From contig NZ_JACIEF010000002.1 in assembly GCF_014196715.1 (NCBI RefSeq), positions 62,001-126,000 of the forward strand: a DNA stretch of 64,000 bases, written 5' to 3'. Source of the stretch: Pedobacter zeae (GTDB taxonomy: Bacteria > Bacteroidota > Bacteroidia > Sphingobacteriales > Sphingobacteriaceae). The position numbers and the translations under genes are program-made. A model generated the notes under the pieces. The model searched no databases. It saw only the letters and a list, made by a program, of their open reading frames with translations, and was not told where the DNA came from. How positions within the stretch are numbered: position 1 is the stretch's first letter; each line of letters opens with the position of its first letter. Below, piece by piece: positions 41,697 through 52,332 of the stretch.

Positions 41697-44600
41697 CTAC
41701 CTCCGCTGGTTTCCCTTGCTCTGGTTAATAATGGCTTCCTTATTGATCGATTTGTTCGTTTTAACCGGGGTTTGGCTTTGTTTCCTTTTCAGGTTGCGGC
41801 GGTAAGCCCCTGAAATTTTCTGGATAAACTCCTTAAACGTATCAAATTGCTGGGTATAAACCAAGCCAAAAGAAGTGACGTTGGCTGTTGGGCTAATGCC
41901 ACTGTTTAAGAATATACTTTGTTGTGTAGGGGGTTTATTTGCTGCCTTAACCGTTAAACTTCCGTCTTTTTTGATTAAGAAAAGGGCCTCCACCTCCCTG
42001 CCCACATTGTCTTTAGAGAAATCGATAACGGTAAAATCATTCACACTATTTCGGTCTACAATACCCGCATTAATAATTAAACGGTCGTTAAAGAACTTGA
42101 ACGAAGCATTGGCTTCACTCAGCGAACGTACGTTCAGGTCGACAAAGTTTAAGTTCAATGAAGAAAGTACATTGTTAAACTGGTTAAATACCAGCTCGGT
42201 AGCGGTACTGGTTGCGGTAGAGCTAAGCTGGTTACCGATCGATTCGCCACCGTTGCCAGGTGCAAAACTTCTCCTTATGATTAAGCTGAAAGCCTGTAAG
42301 TTCAGGTTATTCTGATCGCTGAAATAGGTTTGCAGCTCTTCTTTAATAGAAGGTTGTGAAGGGAAATTAATATCGAGCTTAATATCAGGTTTTAACAGTA
42401 AACCCGTTAATCCCATTTCTACCTCGGTATTTACCCTTTGGTTGGCATTACTGCTGGCATCGCGGTTGGCCGCTTTGTAAAGATCGTTTAAACTTGCCCT
42501 TAAGGCATACACTGCCTTTAAGTTAATCTGTGCGGCGGTAGGGTTACCCGTCCAACGGATGGTCCCCCCTTGCCTGATCTCGAATTTTTTATTGATGACT
42601 TCCTGGGCCGTAAAGTCGAAACTTCCGGTTTCAATAATATAATCGCCAGACATCTCGAAATCGCCGAAACTGTTAATGTTCAGGTTCAGATCGGCATTAC
42701 CCTTACCACTTAAATTACCCAATGTGGTGTAAATATTGGCGGTGGTATTCGGATCGATCGTCAGTTTAAAAGTAAGTGTAATACCGTCGAAATTGGTTTT
42801 TTTCTTCACCACAACAGTAGAATCGCGACTCACGAAATTGATAAAATCTTTATCCGATATCGTTTCCGAACTGTTTAAAGGCAGGTTGAAAACAGTCCCT
42901 TTTTCTGTTTTTGCCTTAATATCAATCTTCATCTTATTGGTTGGGCCGGTAAAGGTAAATACACCTGTACCATATGCCCGCCCGTAATAGATCGAATTGT
43001 CTTTCGCGGTCGTATTTAAGGCCATTAAACTGTTGGCATTGATTTTTACATCCAGTGTAGGGTAGTTGATGTCGTTTAAATCAACACTGCCGCGTGCCGT
43101 TCCTTCATGCCCTTCCAGGTCGTTTAGCGTAAAATCATCAAGCTTGATCACACTGTTGTTCACTTCTACCTTATCGGTAATCACATAGGTGGTTTTAAGG
43201 TAGTTTACCATCAGCTGCCCCTTATCCAGGGCTACACTTCCGTTAATTTCGGGCTTATCGAATTTTCCTTTTACCGTTAAATCGGCAGAGATGTTCCCCT
43301 TTAAATTCGATACCAGCTGTTTAACAAAAGGCTCGAGGATGGTCAGTTTGCTCTCGTTCATTTTCAGTCCGAGGTCTATTTCTTTCTCTTTAAGATCGAG
43401 GTTTCCGGTGAGTTTAAAAGTCTCCGAATCGTCGGCCATGATCCGTGTAAATACGTTGATTTTTTTGCTCTCATTGTTGTACGATGAGGTATCGGTTAAG
43501 GCCCCGATGTAGATGTCGTTAAAATTAAGCGAATCGATCTTTAAATCGTTGGTTACCCTTGGTGCTTTTAATATGCCATACAGATCGGTGGTACCATTCA
43601 GGTTTCCGCCCAGTTTAACACCAAAGCCTTTGGTAAAAGGGTTAAGGGTTTTCAGGCTAAAATCTTTAAAACCAATGCTGATTAAATCTTTAGGGTCTTC
43701 CGAAATTAATCCATCAATAATAACCTGCTGTTTCCCGTTGGTTAAATCGAAATTGCTGATTTCTGTTTTGCCATTATTCAGTACAATGCGTACTTTTTCC
43801 TGTATACGCCATTCTTCGCTGTTTATTTTTAAGATGGATGGCAATACACTGAGACGTGCGGTGGTATCCTGGTTTTTGGTAAATTCTACCAGGCCGTTTA
43901 AATCGAGCTGATTGTCTTCATCGGCGTTCGACATTTTTACGTTAAAAGCCAGGCTGTCGTTCCGGAGGATGTTGGAAATGTTTACATCTTTAATGAACAA
44001 ACTGTCGTTGATCTGTACCCGGTCGGAGGTTACAATCAGTTGAAGTTGCTGCGTGGTGGTGTTTTCGTCGAGGATGATATTATTGATGATAATGCCATCG
44101 TATTTTAATTTTTTTACGAAGCCGTTTAACGTTGCCGTATTGTTGCGCGAATCGAAATTACCGGTTAGCGTAGCGCCCTCTTCCAATACCAGGCCGGGGG
44201 CAAAAAGCTGTGCAAGCGGCTCGAATTTTTTGACCTTCAGGTTAAACTCAAAAATCTGGTTTTTGTATTTGATGATATCAGCCCGTAAAGAGGGGATATA
44301 GGTTTTGGCAATCGCTTTATAATACGAAACAATAGAATTAAGATCGTATTCGCCCTTAATGCTGGCGTCTAAAATATCCGAACGGATATCGAGCACACGG
44401 TTGGTACCTGTACCATTGGCAGTAAGCTGAACCGAATCGACACTGTAAGTGCCTTTAGGATTTTTTAAACTGATCTCCTGGATCAGCAATTTACCGGATA
44501 TATTGTTGAGGTTGGTGCCCGAGAAATTGGTGTTAAACTTGGCATCAACCATCAGCGAATCTTTCATCAGTTTTAAAGCCTTCAGCCTTGCTCTGGAAAT

Positions 44601-46178
44601 GGTGGCATTAAAGTTGAATACCGGTAGTTTCGGGTTGAGGTTAACCCCGCCATCGAAAATCAGTTTTACATTACGGTCGTTAATGCTCAGTTTGCCATCA
44701 AAGTATTTTTTGTCGAAAGTTCCGTCAATCTTCACATTGTGGTAACGGTAATGGTTAAAGTCTATATAATCTACATCGCCATTTATTTTCTCGGTCAGGT
44801 CTTTCAGTGCTGTTCCACGCCCTTTTACGTACAAAGAAGAACTGATGCGGCCTAAACTCTTTTCATCGATCAGGTTTCCGATATTGAAATCGTAGGTTTT
44901 TACATTCCCGGTGTAAGATGGGACATCCTTTTTATCGATTTTCATGTTCACATCCGAAACGATGCGGCCAAGTTTGGTTTTAAATTCACCATAAGCAATG
45001 AAATCGTTCTGAAACCCTGTAAAGCTCCCGTTAAAGTTAATGTTGCCAAATTTGCTCACCATTTTAGGAATCATCTCTTTTTTACTGTTGGTAATCCCCG
45101 CCAATACCTCTGCAAGATCAGTTCTGTTGGTTCCTGCCATCTCAATATTCAGGTCCATAAAGGTTTCTTTCCATTTCGGCAGCCCCTTTAAAATAAAATC
45201 GCCTTTAATGTGTGTGGCTTTACCGGTTCTTAACGATAGTTTTTTGGCTTTAAGGTTATTCACCAAACCGGTGATCTGACCATCCACATCCAGGTCGAGT
45301 TTCATGCTGTTCATTTCAGGGGCAAAAAATGCAATATCCCTTGAGGTGATGTGGCTATCTTTAAAGATAGCTTTCATCCGCACATTATCTATATAGTGGT
45401 TAAAGTCTTTAAAGCTGTTAAACCGCATCTGGTAGTAATCGGTTAAACGGCTCTGATTGGTTTCGAGCAACAGGTTTTTAAGTTCTATGGCATTACTGTC
45501 AATCGTGGTTTGGGCCGTTAAGTTTTTCAGGTAAAATCCGCTATGCTCCCTAAAAGTCAGGTTTTTGATGTTGGTTTTAATCAAATGGTTTTTGGTGTCG
45601 AGCCCTTCAAAAATCCCGCTTAACTCCTTAATACCTACGTTCTCAAAGTTTACCGTTTTACCCTGGCTGGTATCTTTTGCAGCATAGTTGATGTACCGGA
45701 AGGCGAACCGGTTTAAAATAATACGGCCAATTCCCACATCAAAAGGCTTACTTTTCTTTTTCTTTACTTTAGGTTTACCTGAATCGAAGTAGTTGATGAT
45801 GAAATCGAGGTTAGAAGACTTATCTTTGAAATCCTTTAGGAAAAACTGGCCATTGTTAATTTGAACGGTATTGATGTCGATAATCTTTTTATCAATGGAT
45901 AACTGATTAATATCGACCATAAACTGTGGGGTGCTCAACAAAGTATCTTTTTGTAGATCTAAAACCAAAAGGTTTTCGAGTACAATAGATTTAAAAGGTT
46001 TGATGTAGAGGCTCTTGATGGATACAGTAGTTTTAAGCTCTTTCGATAAATAGGCAGCGGCTTTTTGGGCAAAATAAGTTTGAACGGGCTTAAATTGTAA
46101 CGAAAAAATAAGAAGCGCAAACAGCAGGATGATTGATGCGATTACCCAAAGGAGTATTTTAAATAGTTTTTTAATAAT
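41697..46178 (-). CDS. tamB: TamB-like translocation/assembly module protein (AsmA-like)
   Basis: Very long periplasm-spanning protein: N-terminal membrane helix (LLWVIASIILLFALLIFS), AsmA-like repeats of beta strands throughout, and a C-terminal TamB/DUF490 region (QTYFSDQNNLNLQAFSLII). Thought to move phospholipids or assemble outer-membrane proteins. A TTG at 45968 would cut off the membrane anchor, while the frame stays open to a stop at 46194-46196 with no ATG, GTG or TTG before it. The real start is probably ATT at 46173 or 46176. Divergent from tsaD with only about 25 bp between them. Confidence 0.88.
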   Translation of the reverse strand: MIKKLFKILLWVIASIILLFALLIFSLQFKPVQTYFAQKAAAYLSKELKTTVSIKSLYIKPFKSIVLENLLVLDLQKDTLLSTPQFMVDINQLSIDKKIIDINTVQINNGQFFLKDFKDKSSNLDFIINYFDSGKPKVKKKKSKPFDVGIGRIILNRFAFRYINYAAKDTSQGKTVNFENVGIKELSGIFEGLDTKNHLIKTNIKNLTFREHSGFYLKNLTAQTTIDSNAIELKNLLLETNQSRLTDYYQMRFNSFKDFNHYIDNVRMKAIFKDSHITSRDIAFFAPEMNSMKLDLDVDGQITGLVNNLKAKKLSLRTGKATHIKGDFILKGLPKWKETFMDLNIEMAGTNRTDLAEVLAGITNSKKEMIPKMVSKFGNINFNGSFTGFQNDFIAYGEFKTKLGRIVSDVNMKIDKKDVPSYTGNVKTYDFNIGNLIDEKSLGRISSSLYVKGRGTALKDLTEKINGDVDYIDFNHYRYHNVKIDGTFDKKYFDGKLSINDRNVKLIFDGGVNLNPKLPVFNFNATISRARLKALKLMKDSLMVDAKFNTNFSGTNLNNISGKLLIQEISLKNPKGTYSVDSVQLTANGTGTNRVLDIRSDILDASIKGEYDLNSIVSYYKAIAKTYIPSLRADIIKYKNQIFEFNLKVKKFEPLAQLFAPGLVLEEGATLTGNFDSRNNTATLNGFVKKLKYDGIIINNIILDENTTTQQLQLIVTSDRVQINDSLFIKDVNISNILRNDSLAFNVKMSNADEDNQLDLNGLVEFTKNQDTTARLSVLPSILKINSEEWRIQEKVRIVLNNGKTEISNFDLTNGKQQVIIDGLISEDPKDLISIGFKDFSLKTLNPFTKGFGVKLGGNLNGTTDLYGILKAPRVTNDLKIDSLNFNDIYIGALTDTSSYNNESKKINVFTRIMADDSETFKLTGNLDLKEKEIDLGLKMNESKLTILEPFVKQLVSNLKGNISADLTVKGKFDKPEINGSVALDKGQLMVNYLKTTYVITDKVEVNNSVIKLDDFTLNDLEGHEGTARGSVDLNDINYPTLDVKINANSLMALNTTAKDNSIYYGRAYGTGVFTFTGPTNKMKIDIKAKTEKGTVFNLPLNSSETISDKDFINFVSRDSTVVVKKKTNFDGITLTFKLTIDPNTTANIYTTLGNLSGKGNADLNLNINSFGDFEMSGDYIIETGSFDFTAQEVINKKFEIRQGGTIRWTGNPTAAQINLKAVYALRASLNDLYKAANRDASSNANQRVNTEVEMGLTGLLLKPDIKLDINFPSQPSIKEELQTYFSDQNNLNLQAFSLIIRRSFAPGNGGESIGNQLSSTATSTATELVFNQFNNVLSSLNLNFVDLNVRSLSEANASFKFFNDRLIINAGIVDRNSVNDFTVIDFSKDNVGREVEALFLIKKDGSLTVKAANKPPTQQSIFLNSGISPTANVTSFGLVYTQQFDTFKEFIQKISGAYRRNLKRKQSQTPVKTNKSINKEAIINQSKGNQRR

Positions 46179-46182
46179 TTTG
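46175..46182 (+). promoter_or_regulatory. -7 box for tsaD
   Basis: TAATTTTG fits TAnnTTTG 19 bp before the tsaD TTG start and lies within the 5' end of the tamB frame. Confidence 0.45.
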
Positions 46183-46201
46183 CAGCTTAAATATTAATAA
46201 T

Positions 46202-47203
46202 TTGTCTGTTATACTTGCTATCGAATCTTCTTGCGATGATACATCCGTTGCTATTTGTAACAACGGCAAAATTACTGCCAATGTTATTGCAAACCAAACA
46301 ATTCATCAAAATTATGGTGGTGTTATACCTGAATTAGCTTCAAGGGTACACCAACAAAATATTGTACCTGCCGTACAGCAAGCTTTAATTAATGCCAAAG
46401 TTACAAAACAGGACATTAATGCCGTAGCTTTTACACGTGGACCCGGCCTTTTAGGGTCGTTGCTGGTAGGCGTTTCGTTTGCAAAATCTTTCGCATTAGC
46501 TTTAAATGTACCTCTAATTTCTGTAAATCATATGCATGCGCATATTTTAGCGCATTTTATTGACGATCCGAAACCCGGTTTTCCGTTTTTGTGCCTTACC
46601 GTTTCGGGCGGGCATACACAGATTGTACTGGTGAAAGATTACTTCGATATGGAGATTGTTGGCGAAACATTAGATGATGCAGCAGGCGAAGCTTTTGATA
46701 AAACGGCCAAATTACTGGCCTTGCCTTATCCCGGCGGACCACTTGTTGATAAACATGCACAGCATGGAAATCCTTTGGCCTTTAAATTTGCTGAACCCCA
46801 GATTGCCGGTCTGAATTTTAGTTTTAGCGGTTTTAAAACCTCTATCCTGTATTTTATCAGGAAACAGGAACAAGAAAATCCTGATTTTATAGCCGAAAAT
46901 TTGGATGATATCTGTGCGTCGGTTCAATATAGTATTATACAGATTTTGCTGAACAAATTAAAGAAAGCGGCCAAACAATACGGAATTAAAGAAATTGCGA
47001 TTGCCGGGGGTGTTTCTGCAAACTCAGGTTTAAGAAACGGATTACAGCAAGCTGCAGATGAACTGGGTTGGAACATTTATATCCCGGCTTTTCAGTATTG
47101 TACCGATAATGCAGGGATGATTGCCATTGCCGGATACCATAAGTTTTTGAAAAACGATTTTGTAGGACAGGATGTTTCGCCAATGGCGCGGATGGAATTT
47201 TAG
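46202..47203 (+). CDS. tsaD: tRNA N6-adenosine threonylcarbamoyltransferase
   Basis: Transfers the threonylcarbamoyl group to A37 of ANN-decoding tRNAs. 333 aa, normal length: AIESSCDDTSVAI at the start, the metal ligands in HMHAH, LTVSGGHTQIVL, FDKTAKLLALPYPGGP, and IAGGVSANSGLR. The start is TTG at 46202; no ATG stands in front of the conserved N-terminus. Confidence 0.96.
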   Translation: MSVILAIESSCDDTSVAICNNGKITANVIANQTIHQNYGGVIPELASRVHQQNIVPAVQQALINAKVTKQDINAVAFTRGPGLLGSLLVGVSFAKSFALALNVPLISVNHMHAHILAHFIDDPKPGFPFLCLTVSGGHTQIVLVKDYFDMEIVGETLDDAAGEAFDKTAKLLALPYPGGPLVDKHAQHGNPLAFKFAEPQIAGLNFSFSGFKTSILYFIRKQEQENPDFIAENLDDICASVQYSIIQILLNKLKKAAKQYGIKEIAIAGGVSANSGLRNGLQQAADELGWNIYIPAFQYCTDNAGMIAIAGYHKFLKNDFVGQDVSPMARMEF

Positions 47204-47213
47204 GGAGGTTATA

Positions 47214-47502
47214 TTGGCCATTGGTTCATTAGTTCATTGGTTCATTGGTTCATTGGTCATTGGTTCATTAGTTCACTGGTCATTGGTTCATTGGTGATTG
47301 GTACATTGGTTCACTGGTCATTAGTTCACTGGTCATTGGTTCACTGGTCATTGGTTCATTAGTCATTGGTTCATTGGTTCATTAGTTCATTGGTCATTGG
47401 TCATTGGTCATTGGTACATTGGTTCACTGGTGATTGATTAATTGGTGATTGGTTAATTGATCATTGGTGATTGGTTCACTGGTCATTAGTTCATTGGTCA
47501 AT
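47214..47502. repeat. Short-unit tandem repeat (CATTGGTTCATT type)
   Basis: About 290 bp made of permuted units such as TTCATTGG, TCATTAG and TTCACTGG. It follows tsaD and contains no open frame of note. A short similar run in inverse orientation lies before the tamB stop near 41655-41695. Confidence 0.9.
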
Positions 47503-47660
47503 AATTTATGATTAATGGCCTGAACTTGTTAGCCCGTTACCACCTTAGGGGGCGTTATCCTGAATTTATTTCAGATCTTTTTTTGTGTTTTGGTGGCAAA
47601 AAACTATAAACAGCCAATTAAAAACTGGCAACGAGAATTTTTTAAATTGAACTTATATAT

Positions 47661-47858
47661 ATGACTGGAGCATCATTAATATTTTGGATAGTTTGTGCGG
47701 TACCGCTTATCGCTATCATTTACTGGTTGATCAGGAAGGATAAAGACAAACTTAAAGGAAGTTGGGGCGTAATCATTTTAGGGGCCCTGGTTATAGCTGC
47801 TCTCCTGGTAATTGTATACGTTACCAAAGACTTCGATGCCGTTTTTAGCCAGAATTAG
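47661..47858 (+). CDS. Small two-helix membrane protein
   Basis: 65 aa: helix 1 about 5-24 (LIFWIVCAVPLIAIIYWLI), basic loop RKDKDKLKGSWG, helix 2 about 37-54. Resembles small Bacteroidota membrane proteins of unknown function. 73 bp before a TonB-dependent receptor gene with its own -7 box. The charge pattern supports a real gene. Confidence 0.6.
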   Translation: MTGASLIFWIVCAVPLIAIIYWLIRKDKDKLKGSWGVIILGALVIAALLVIVYVTKDFDAVFSQN

Positions 47859-47907
47859 GCTGTTTTTATTTTTTATTTAGACTTATTCTATTTAGTATTT
47901 GTTTTTC

Positions 47908-47915
47908 TATCTTTG
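47908..47915 (+). promoter_or_regulatory. -7 box of the TonB-dependent receptor gene
   Basis: TATCTTTG matches the consensus exactly, 16 bp before the ATG. Confidence 0.6.
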
Positions 47916-47931
47916 CCAAAATTTAAGATAG

Positions 47932-50286
47932 ATGAAAAAACTTATACTGATGATTACTGCACTTGCCTGTAATTTTCTTCTGTTGCATGCACAGAATGTT
48001 AAGATAGAAGGGCATGTTAAAGACCAAAAAAGCGAAATCCCCTACACCAGCATATCCGTGTTTGGCCAGAAAGTTCAGGCAGATAGCAAAGGTTATTATT
48101 CTTTGTACATCAAGGGCAGTGTGCCTTTTAACATCAGTGTAAATGCGGTGGGCTACAAAACATTTACACAGCATATCCCATCGGTAAAAAACGATACGAC
48201 CATCAATATCGCATTGGAAGCTGTTGCCAATACCCTCGATGAGGTGGTGATCTCCACTTCAAGAAAAGCTGAGGACATTAAAAATATTACCACTTCGGTA
48301 AGTATTGTAAATAAGAAAAAGCTGGAGAGAGAAATGGCGATTACGCCCGATTTGAGCAGTATTTTGGCTAATGAGGTTCCTGGTTTTGCACCTACGGCCC
48401 AAACCGGTAATAATGTTGGGCAGAACTTGCGTGGCCGCCCGATGCTGGTGATGATAGATGGCGTTTCACAATCTTCGCCCTTAAGAAATGCGGAGGTAGA
48501 CCTGAGATCGATTGATCCATCGGTACTCGAACGCATTGAAGTGGTAAAAGGGGCAACTGCCATTTATGGCAATGGTGCTGCCGGCGGTTTGGTAAATTAC
48601 ATCACCCTGGTTCCGGATACTGCTGCAAAATTTGCCGGTAAAACCCAGGTCAACTTAAATGGATCGCTGGTGAAGGTTAAAAACTCCGGAGGAGGAAGAA
48701 TTAACCAGATGTTTTATGGAAAGCTGGGTAAGTTTGATTATGTGGTAAGTGGGATGTACGAGCAAACCGGTGAATATAAAGATGCAAAGGGCGATGTTGT
48801 TGGCCCTAACTACAGCTTAGGCGAAACAGATACATATAATGCATTTGCCAAATTGGGTTATGTACCTGCCAAAAATCGACGGGTACAGCTTACCTATAAT
48901 ACTTACAGCAGTTTGCAGAACAGTAATTTTACTTTGGTAAATGGTAATCTGGCAACCGGGCAGAAAGCAACAGGGGTATTGGGAAAACCACTCGGCATTC
49001 CTACCGGGGTTGATTATAACCACAATTTAAATCTGTCGTATAAAATAGATAGTACCTTTCTCCGGTCGAGTTTAAATGCTGATGTTTATTACGAAACCCG
49101 TAAAGACGTATTCTATGTATCGTTAGGGCGTTTTGATGGAGGTGATGGCCAGTCGCTTGCCAAAAATGATAAAAAGGGAGCACGTTTATTTTTTGAAACA
49201 CCAATTCTGACCCGTAACTTCTTGAAAATAAACCTGGCCTATGGTGCAGATTTTATGAAAGATAAAACTGCGCAGCCGCTGGTTGATGGCAGGGTATGGG
49301 TACCAACAATGGACATGACCAATACGGCACCTTTTGCACAGGCCGATTTTAATATTTTAAGCAAGCTTGTATTTAAAACCGGTTTGCGTTACGAAAATGT
49401 AAATATAGCGGTTGATGATTACCGTACCTTAAGAACTACCGGAGCGAACAATACGACCATTACCCCGTCTTTTGAGGTAACCGGAGGAAATTTAAAATAC
49501 AGTACCTACCTTTTTAATGCCGGCCTAAGGTATAATCAGTTTAATGTTTTTAGTCCTTTTGTGAGTTTCTCCCAAGGTTTTTCGGTGATGGATATTGGCC
49601 TTGCCTTACGTGATGCAAAAGTAAACAGCATCGACAAGATTAATACAGATGCCGTAAAAGTTAATAACTATGAGGCAGGGTTCGAAAGCAGGATTGCGGG
49701 ACTAACCTTATCTGCTTCTGCTTATATCAGTACCTCAAAACTAGGAATCGAAGTGGTGTATGATCCTGCTACCGGTTTGTTTAATACGGCCAGAAATCCC
49801 GAAAAAATTTATGGTTTTGAAGTTGCTGCCGATTACCGTTTGATAGATGTTTTAAGTTTATCGGCCAGTTATAGCTATACGGAAGGAAAACGCGATATTG
49901 ATAAAAACGGTAAATTTAACGACGCGGTAGATCTTTACCTTAACGGGCGCCGCATTTCGGCCCCAAAAGTTACGGCCTCGGTTACCTATAGCCCGTTAAA
50001 AGTATTGGATTTAACCCTGAATTATACAGGTATCAATTCACGCGACCGCTTCCTGAAAAACGCCAATGGTGTATATAATGGCAACGAAGGTGCAGTAAAA
50101 GCTTATCATTTATTCAGCTTCGCGGGGATTTACCAGGTTAAAAAGAATACCAGGCTTACTTTAGGTATCGACAATATTTTTAACCAGGATTATTTTCCGG
50201 CAAGGGCGCAATGGTTTATGCAGCCGGGTTTTTATTCGAAAGGAAGAGGTACTTCGGTAAACTTTGGCATTTCGGTTAGTTATTAA
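47932..50286 (+). CDS. TonB-dependent outer-membrane receptor
   Basis: 784 aa: signal peptide ending LLLHAQ, a carboxypeptidase-regulatory-like beta-sandwich (about 24-105: VKIEGHVKDQKSEIPYTSISV), plug domain (about 110-225: EDIKNITTSVSIV, GRPMLVMIDGV, VLERIEVVKGATAIYGNGAAGGLVNY split across blades) and a 22-strand barrel with a terminal FGISVSY. The plug style resembles siderophore receptors (FepA/FhuA-like) rather than SusC. No adjacent SusD. Ligand probably an iron complex, from family only. Confidence 0.9.
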   Translation: MKKLILMITALACNFLLLHAQNVKIEGHVKDQKSEIPYTSISVFGQKVQADSKGYYSLYIKGSVPFNISVNAVGYKTFTQHIPSVKNDTTINIALEAVANTLDEVVISTSRKAEDIKNITTSVSIVNKKKLEREMAITPDLSSILANEVPGFAPTAQTGNNVGQNLRGRPMLVMIDGVSQSSPLRNAEVDLRSIDPSVLERIEVVKGATAIYGNGAAGGLVNYITLVPDTAAKFAGKTQVNLNGSLVKVKNSGGGRINQMFYGKLGKFDYVVSGMYEQTGEYKDAKGDVVGPNYSLGETDTYNAFAKLGYVPAKNRRVQLTYNTYSSLQNSNFTLVNGNLATGQKATGVLGKPLGIPTGVDYNHNLNLSYKIDSTFLRSSLNADVYYETRKDVFYVSLGRFDGGDGQSLAKNDKKGARLFFETPILTRNFLKINLAYGADFMKDKTAQPLVDGRVWVPTMDMTNTAPFAQADFNILSKLVFKTGLRYENVNIAVDDYRTLRTTGANNTTITPSFEVTGGNLKYSTYLFNAGLRYNQFNVFSPFVSFSQGFSVMDIGLALRDAKVNSIDKINTDAVKVNNYEAGFESRIAGLTLSASAYISTSKLGIEVVYDPATGLFNTARNPEKIYGFEVAADYRLIDVLSLSASYSYTEGKRDIDKNGKFNDAVDLYLNGRRISAPKVTASVTYSPLKVLDLTLNYTGINSRDRFLKNANGVYNGNEGAVKAYHLFSFAGIYQVKKNTRLTLGIDNIFNQDYFPARAQWFMQPGFYSKGRGTSVNFGISVSY

Positions 50287-50305
50287 CGAGGATTTTAAAA
50301 AATAG

Positions 50306-50342
50306 AAAAGCGTCCCGGTTTTAAATCAGGACGCTTTTTTTA
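50306..50342. terminator. Bidirectional terminator between the receptor gene and recA
   Basis: AAAAGCGTCC (50306-50315) and GGACGCTTTT (50329-50338) pair perfectly, with A and T tracts outside. Confidence 0.8.
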
Positions 50343-50365
50343 TGTTCAACAGGAGCTGATCCGGT

Positions 50366-51379
50366 TTATTTTTCTGCCAGATGCTCGCCAGTTACTTCGG
50401 TTTTAATTTTAATTTCCAGTTCTTCGGCAAGTTCAGGATTATCGCTCAGCAATTGTTTTACGGCATCCCTGCCCTGGCCAAGCTTGGTATCTCCGTAAGA
50501 GAACCACGAACCTGCTTTTTTGATGATGCCAAAATCAACACCCAGGTCGATAATCTCCCCATTTTTAGAAATACCTTCGCCAAACATCACGTCAAATTCT
50601 GCAATACGGAAAGGCGGCGCTACTTTATTTTTAACAATTTTTACTTTAACACGGTTACCTGAAACTTCGTCTGAGTCTTTAATCTGTGAAATACGGCGGA
50701 TATCTAAACGTACGGAGGCATAAAATTTAAGGGCATTACCTCCGGTGGTGGTTTCCGGGTTACCAAACATTACCCCTATTTTATCGCGCAGCTGGTTAAT
50801 GAAAATACAGCAACATCCGGTTTTTGAAATGGTACCGGTTAATTTACGCAGTGCCTGACTCATTAAACGGGCATGTAAACCCATTTTACTGTCGCCCATT
50901 TCGCCTTCAATTTCACTCTTAGGAACCAAAGCTGCTACAGAGTCGATTACGATTACATCTATCGCACCAGAGCGGATCAGGTTATCGGCAATTTCCAGAG
51001 CCTGCTCGCCATTATCTGGCTGGGAGATTAAAAGGTTGTCGGTATCTACACCCAGTTTCTTTGCATAAAACTGATCGAAAGCATGCTCTGCATCTATAAA
51101 TGCTGCAATGCCGCCTTTTTTCTGTGCTTCGGCAATAATATGTGTTGCCAAGGTGGTTTTACCGGAAGATTCCGGGCCATAAATTTCGATGATACGCCCT
51201 TTTGGAATACCGCCAATGCCTAAAGCAATATCCAAACTGATTGATCCGGTAGAAATAAAATCTATAGGTTCAACGGCAGTATCGCCAAGTTTCATGATGG
51301 TGCCTTTACCATAAGATTTCTCTAGTTTATCTAAAGTAAGTTGCAGGGCTTTTAATTTATCTGGATTTGCAGTGCTCAT
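50366..51379 (-). CDS. recA: Recombinase RecA
   Basis: 337 aa. Walker [36 protein letters not shown] and [16 protein letters not shown] are diagnostic. Standard length. Converges with the receptor gene and shares its terminator. Confidence 0.98.
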   Translation of the reverse strand: MSTANPDKLKALQLTLDKLEKSYGKGTIMKLGDTAVEPIDFISTGSISLDIALGIGGIPKGRIIEIYGPESSGKTTLATHIIAEAQKKGGIAAFIDAEHAFDQFYAKKLGVDTDNLLISQPDNGEQALEIADNLIRSGAIDVIVIDSVAALVPKSEIEGEMGDSKMGLHARLMSQALRKLTGTISKTGCCCIFINQLRDKIGVMFGNPETTTGGNALKFYASVRLDIRRISQIKDSDEVSGNRVKVKIVKNKVAPPFRIAEFDVMFGEGISKNGEIIDLGVDFGIIKKAGSWFSYGDTKLGQGRDAVKQLLSDNPELAEELEIKIKTEVTGEHLAEK

Positions 51380-51514
51380 TTCTTTTTTTATTGATTTCGT
51401 AAATATAATCGATTATCGGCTAATATACTTAAATGTTGATATTTAAAATACTAATATATTTAGCTAAGTTAAGTGTTTTTTAGCTAATGTCAATAGTAAA
51501 ATGAAAATATTTTT

Positions 51515-52180
51515 TTAAGCTTTTAGCTTGTCTCTTTCGTTTTGGGCGGTTAAACGTTCGAAATACCTGCACATGTAGGTAATTTCACAAATATCACATT
51601 TCGGGTTGCGGGCTACACAAACGTAACGCCCATGCAGAATAAGCCAGTGGTGTGCAATGTGGATATCGTGTTCGGGAAGGTTTTTAACCAAATCCTTTTC
51701 CACTGCCAGGGGAGTTTTGCCATTGGTTAAACCCAAGCGGTTGGCCACGCGGAAAACATGGGTATCAACCGCCATAGCCGGGGCATTGTAAATTACAGAA
51801 GCAATTACATTGGCTGTTTTGCGGCCAACACCGGGCATTTTCTGTAAATCGTCAATCCCCGAAGGTACCACATTATTAAATTCGTTAAGCAGGATATTGG
51901 CCATGCCCACCAGGTGCTTTGCCTTATTGTTGGGATAACTGATGCTTTTGATATAATCGAAAACAATATCGGGAGTGGCTTCTGCCAGCGCTTTAGCATT
52001 GGGAAAGCGATGAAAAAGGGCAGGAGTTACCATGTTTACCCTTTTATCGGTACACTGCGCAGAGAGGATCACTGCCACTAAAAGCTGATAAGGGTTATGA
52101 TAATGTAACTCGGTTTCTGCATCAGGTTGCTTGGCCGAAAAATGTTCTACAAAAAGTTTGTAGCGTTCTTTTTTAAGCAT
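51515..52180 (-). CDS. nth: Endonuclease III
   Basis: DNA glycosylase/AP lyase for oxidised pyrimidines, 221 aa from the ATG at 52180. An in-frame upstream start at 52387 would add 69 unrelated residues read from a repeat and is rejected. Visible are LSAQCTDKRVN, the helix-hairpin-helix LQKMPGVGRKTANVI with catalytic Lys, the catalytic Asp in VDTHVFRV, and 4Fe-4S cysteines CVARNPKCDICEITYMC (CX6CX2CX5C). Confidence 0.95.
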   Translation of the reverse strand: MLKKERYKLFVEHFSAKQPDAETELHYHNPYQLLVAVILSAQCTDKRVNMVTPALFHRFPNAKALAEATPDIVFDYIKSISYPNNKAKHLVGMANILLNEFNNVVPSGIDDLQKMPGVGRKTANVIASVIYNAPAMAVDTHVFRVANRLGLTNGKTPLAVEKDLVKNLPEHDIHIAHHWLILHGRYVCVARNPKCDICEITYMCRYFERLTAQNERDKLKA

Positions 52181-52332
52181 GCGCAAATATAGGTTAAAGA
52201 TGGAAAATGTAATATGGGAAATGTAAGATGGATGATGGGAGAGGTAAAACTGTAATTTGTCATCCTGAGGAATAATTTGTTGTGTAAAAATAAATAACAG
52301 TGGATTTAAAGATATAAATGTTCTCGAAGTAT

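Noticed and set aside
47214..47502. Origin-like iteron array
   Set aside because: Units are permuted and unequal, with no replication gene or AT-rich melting region nearby.
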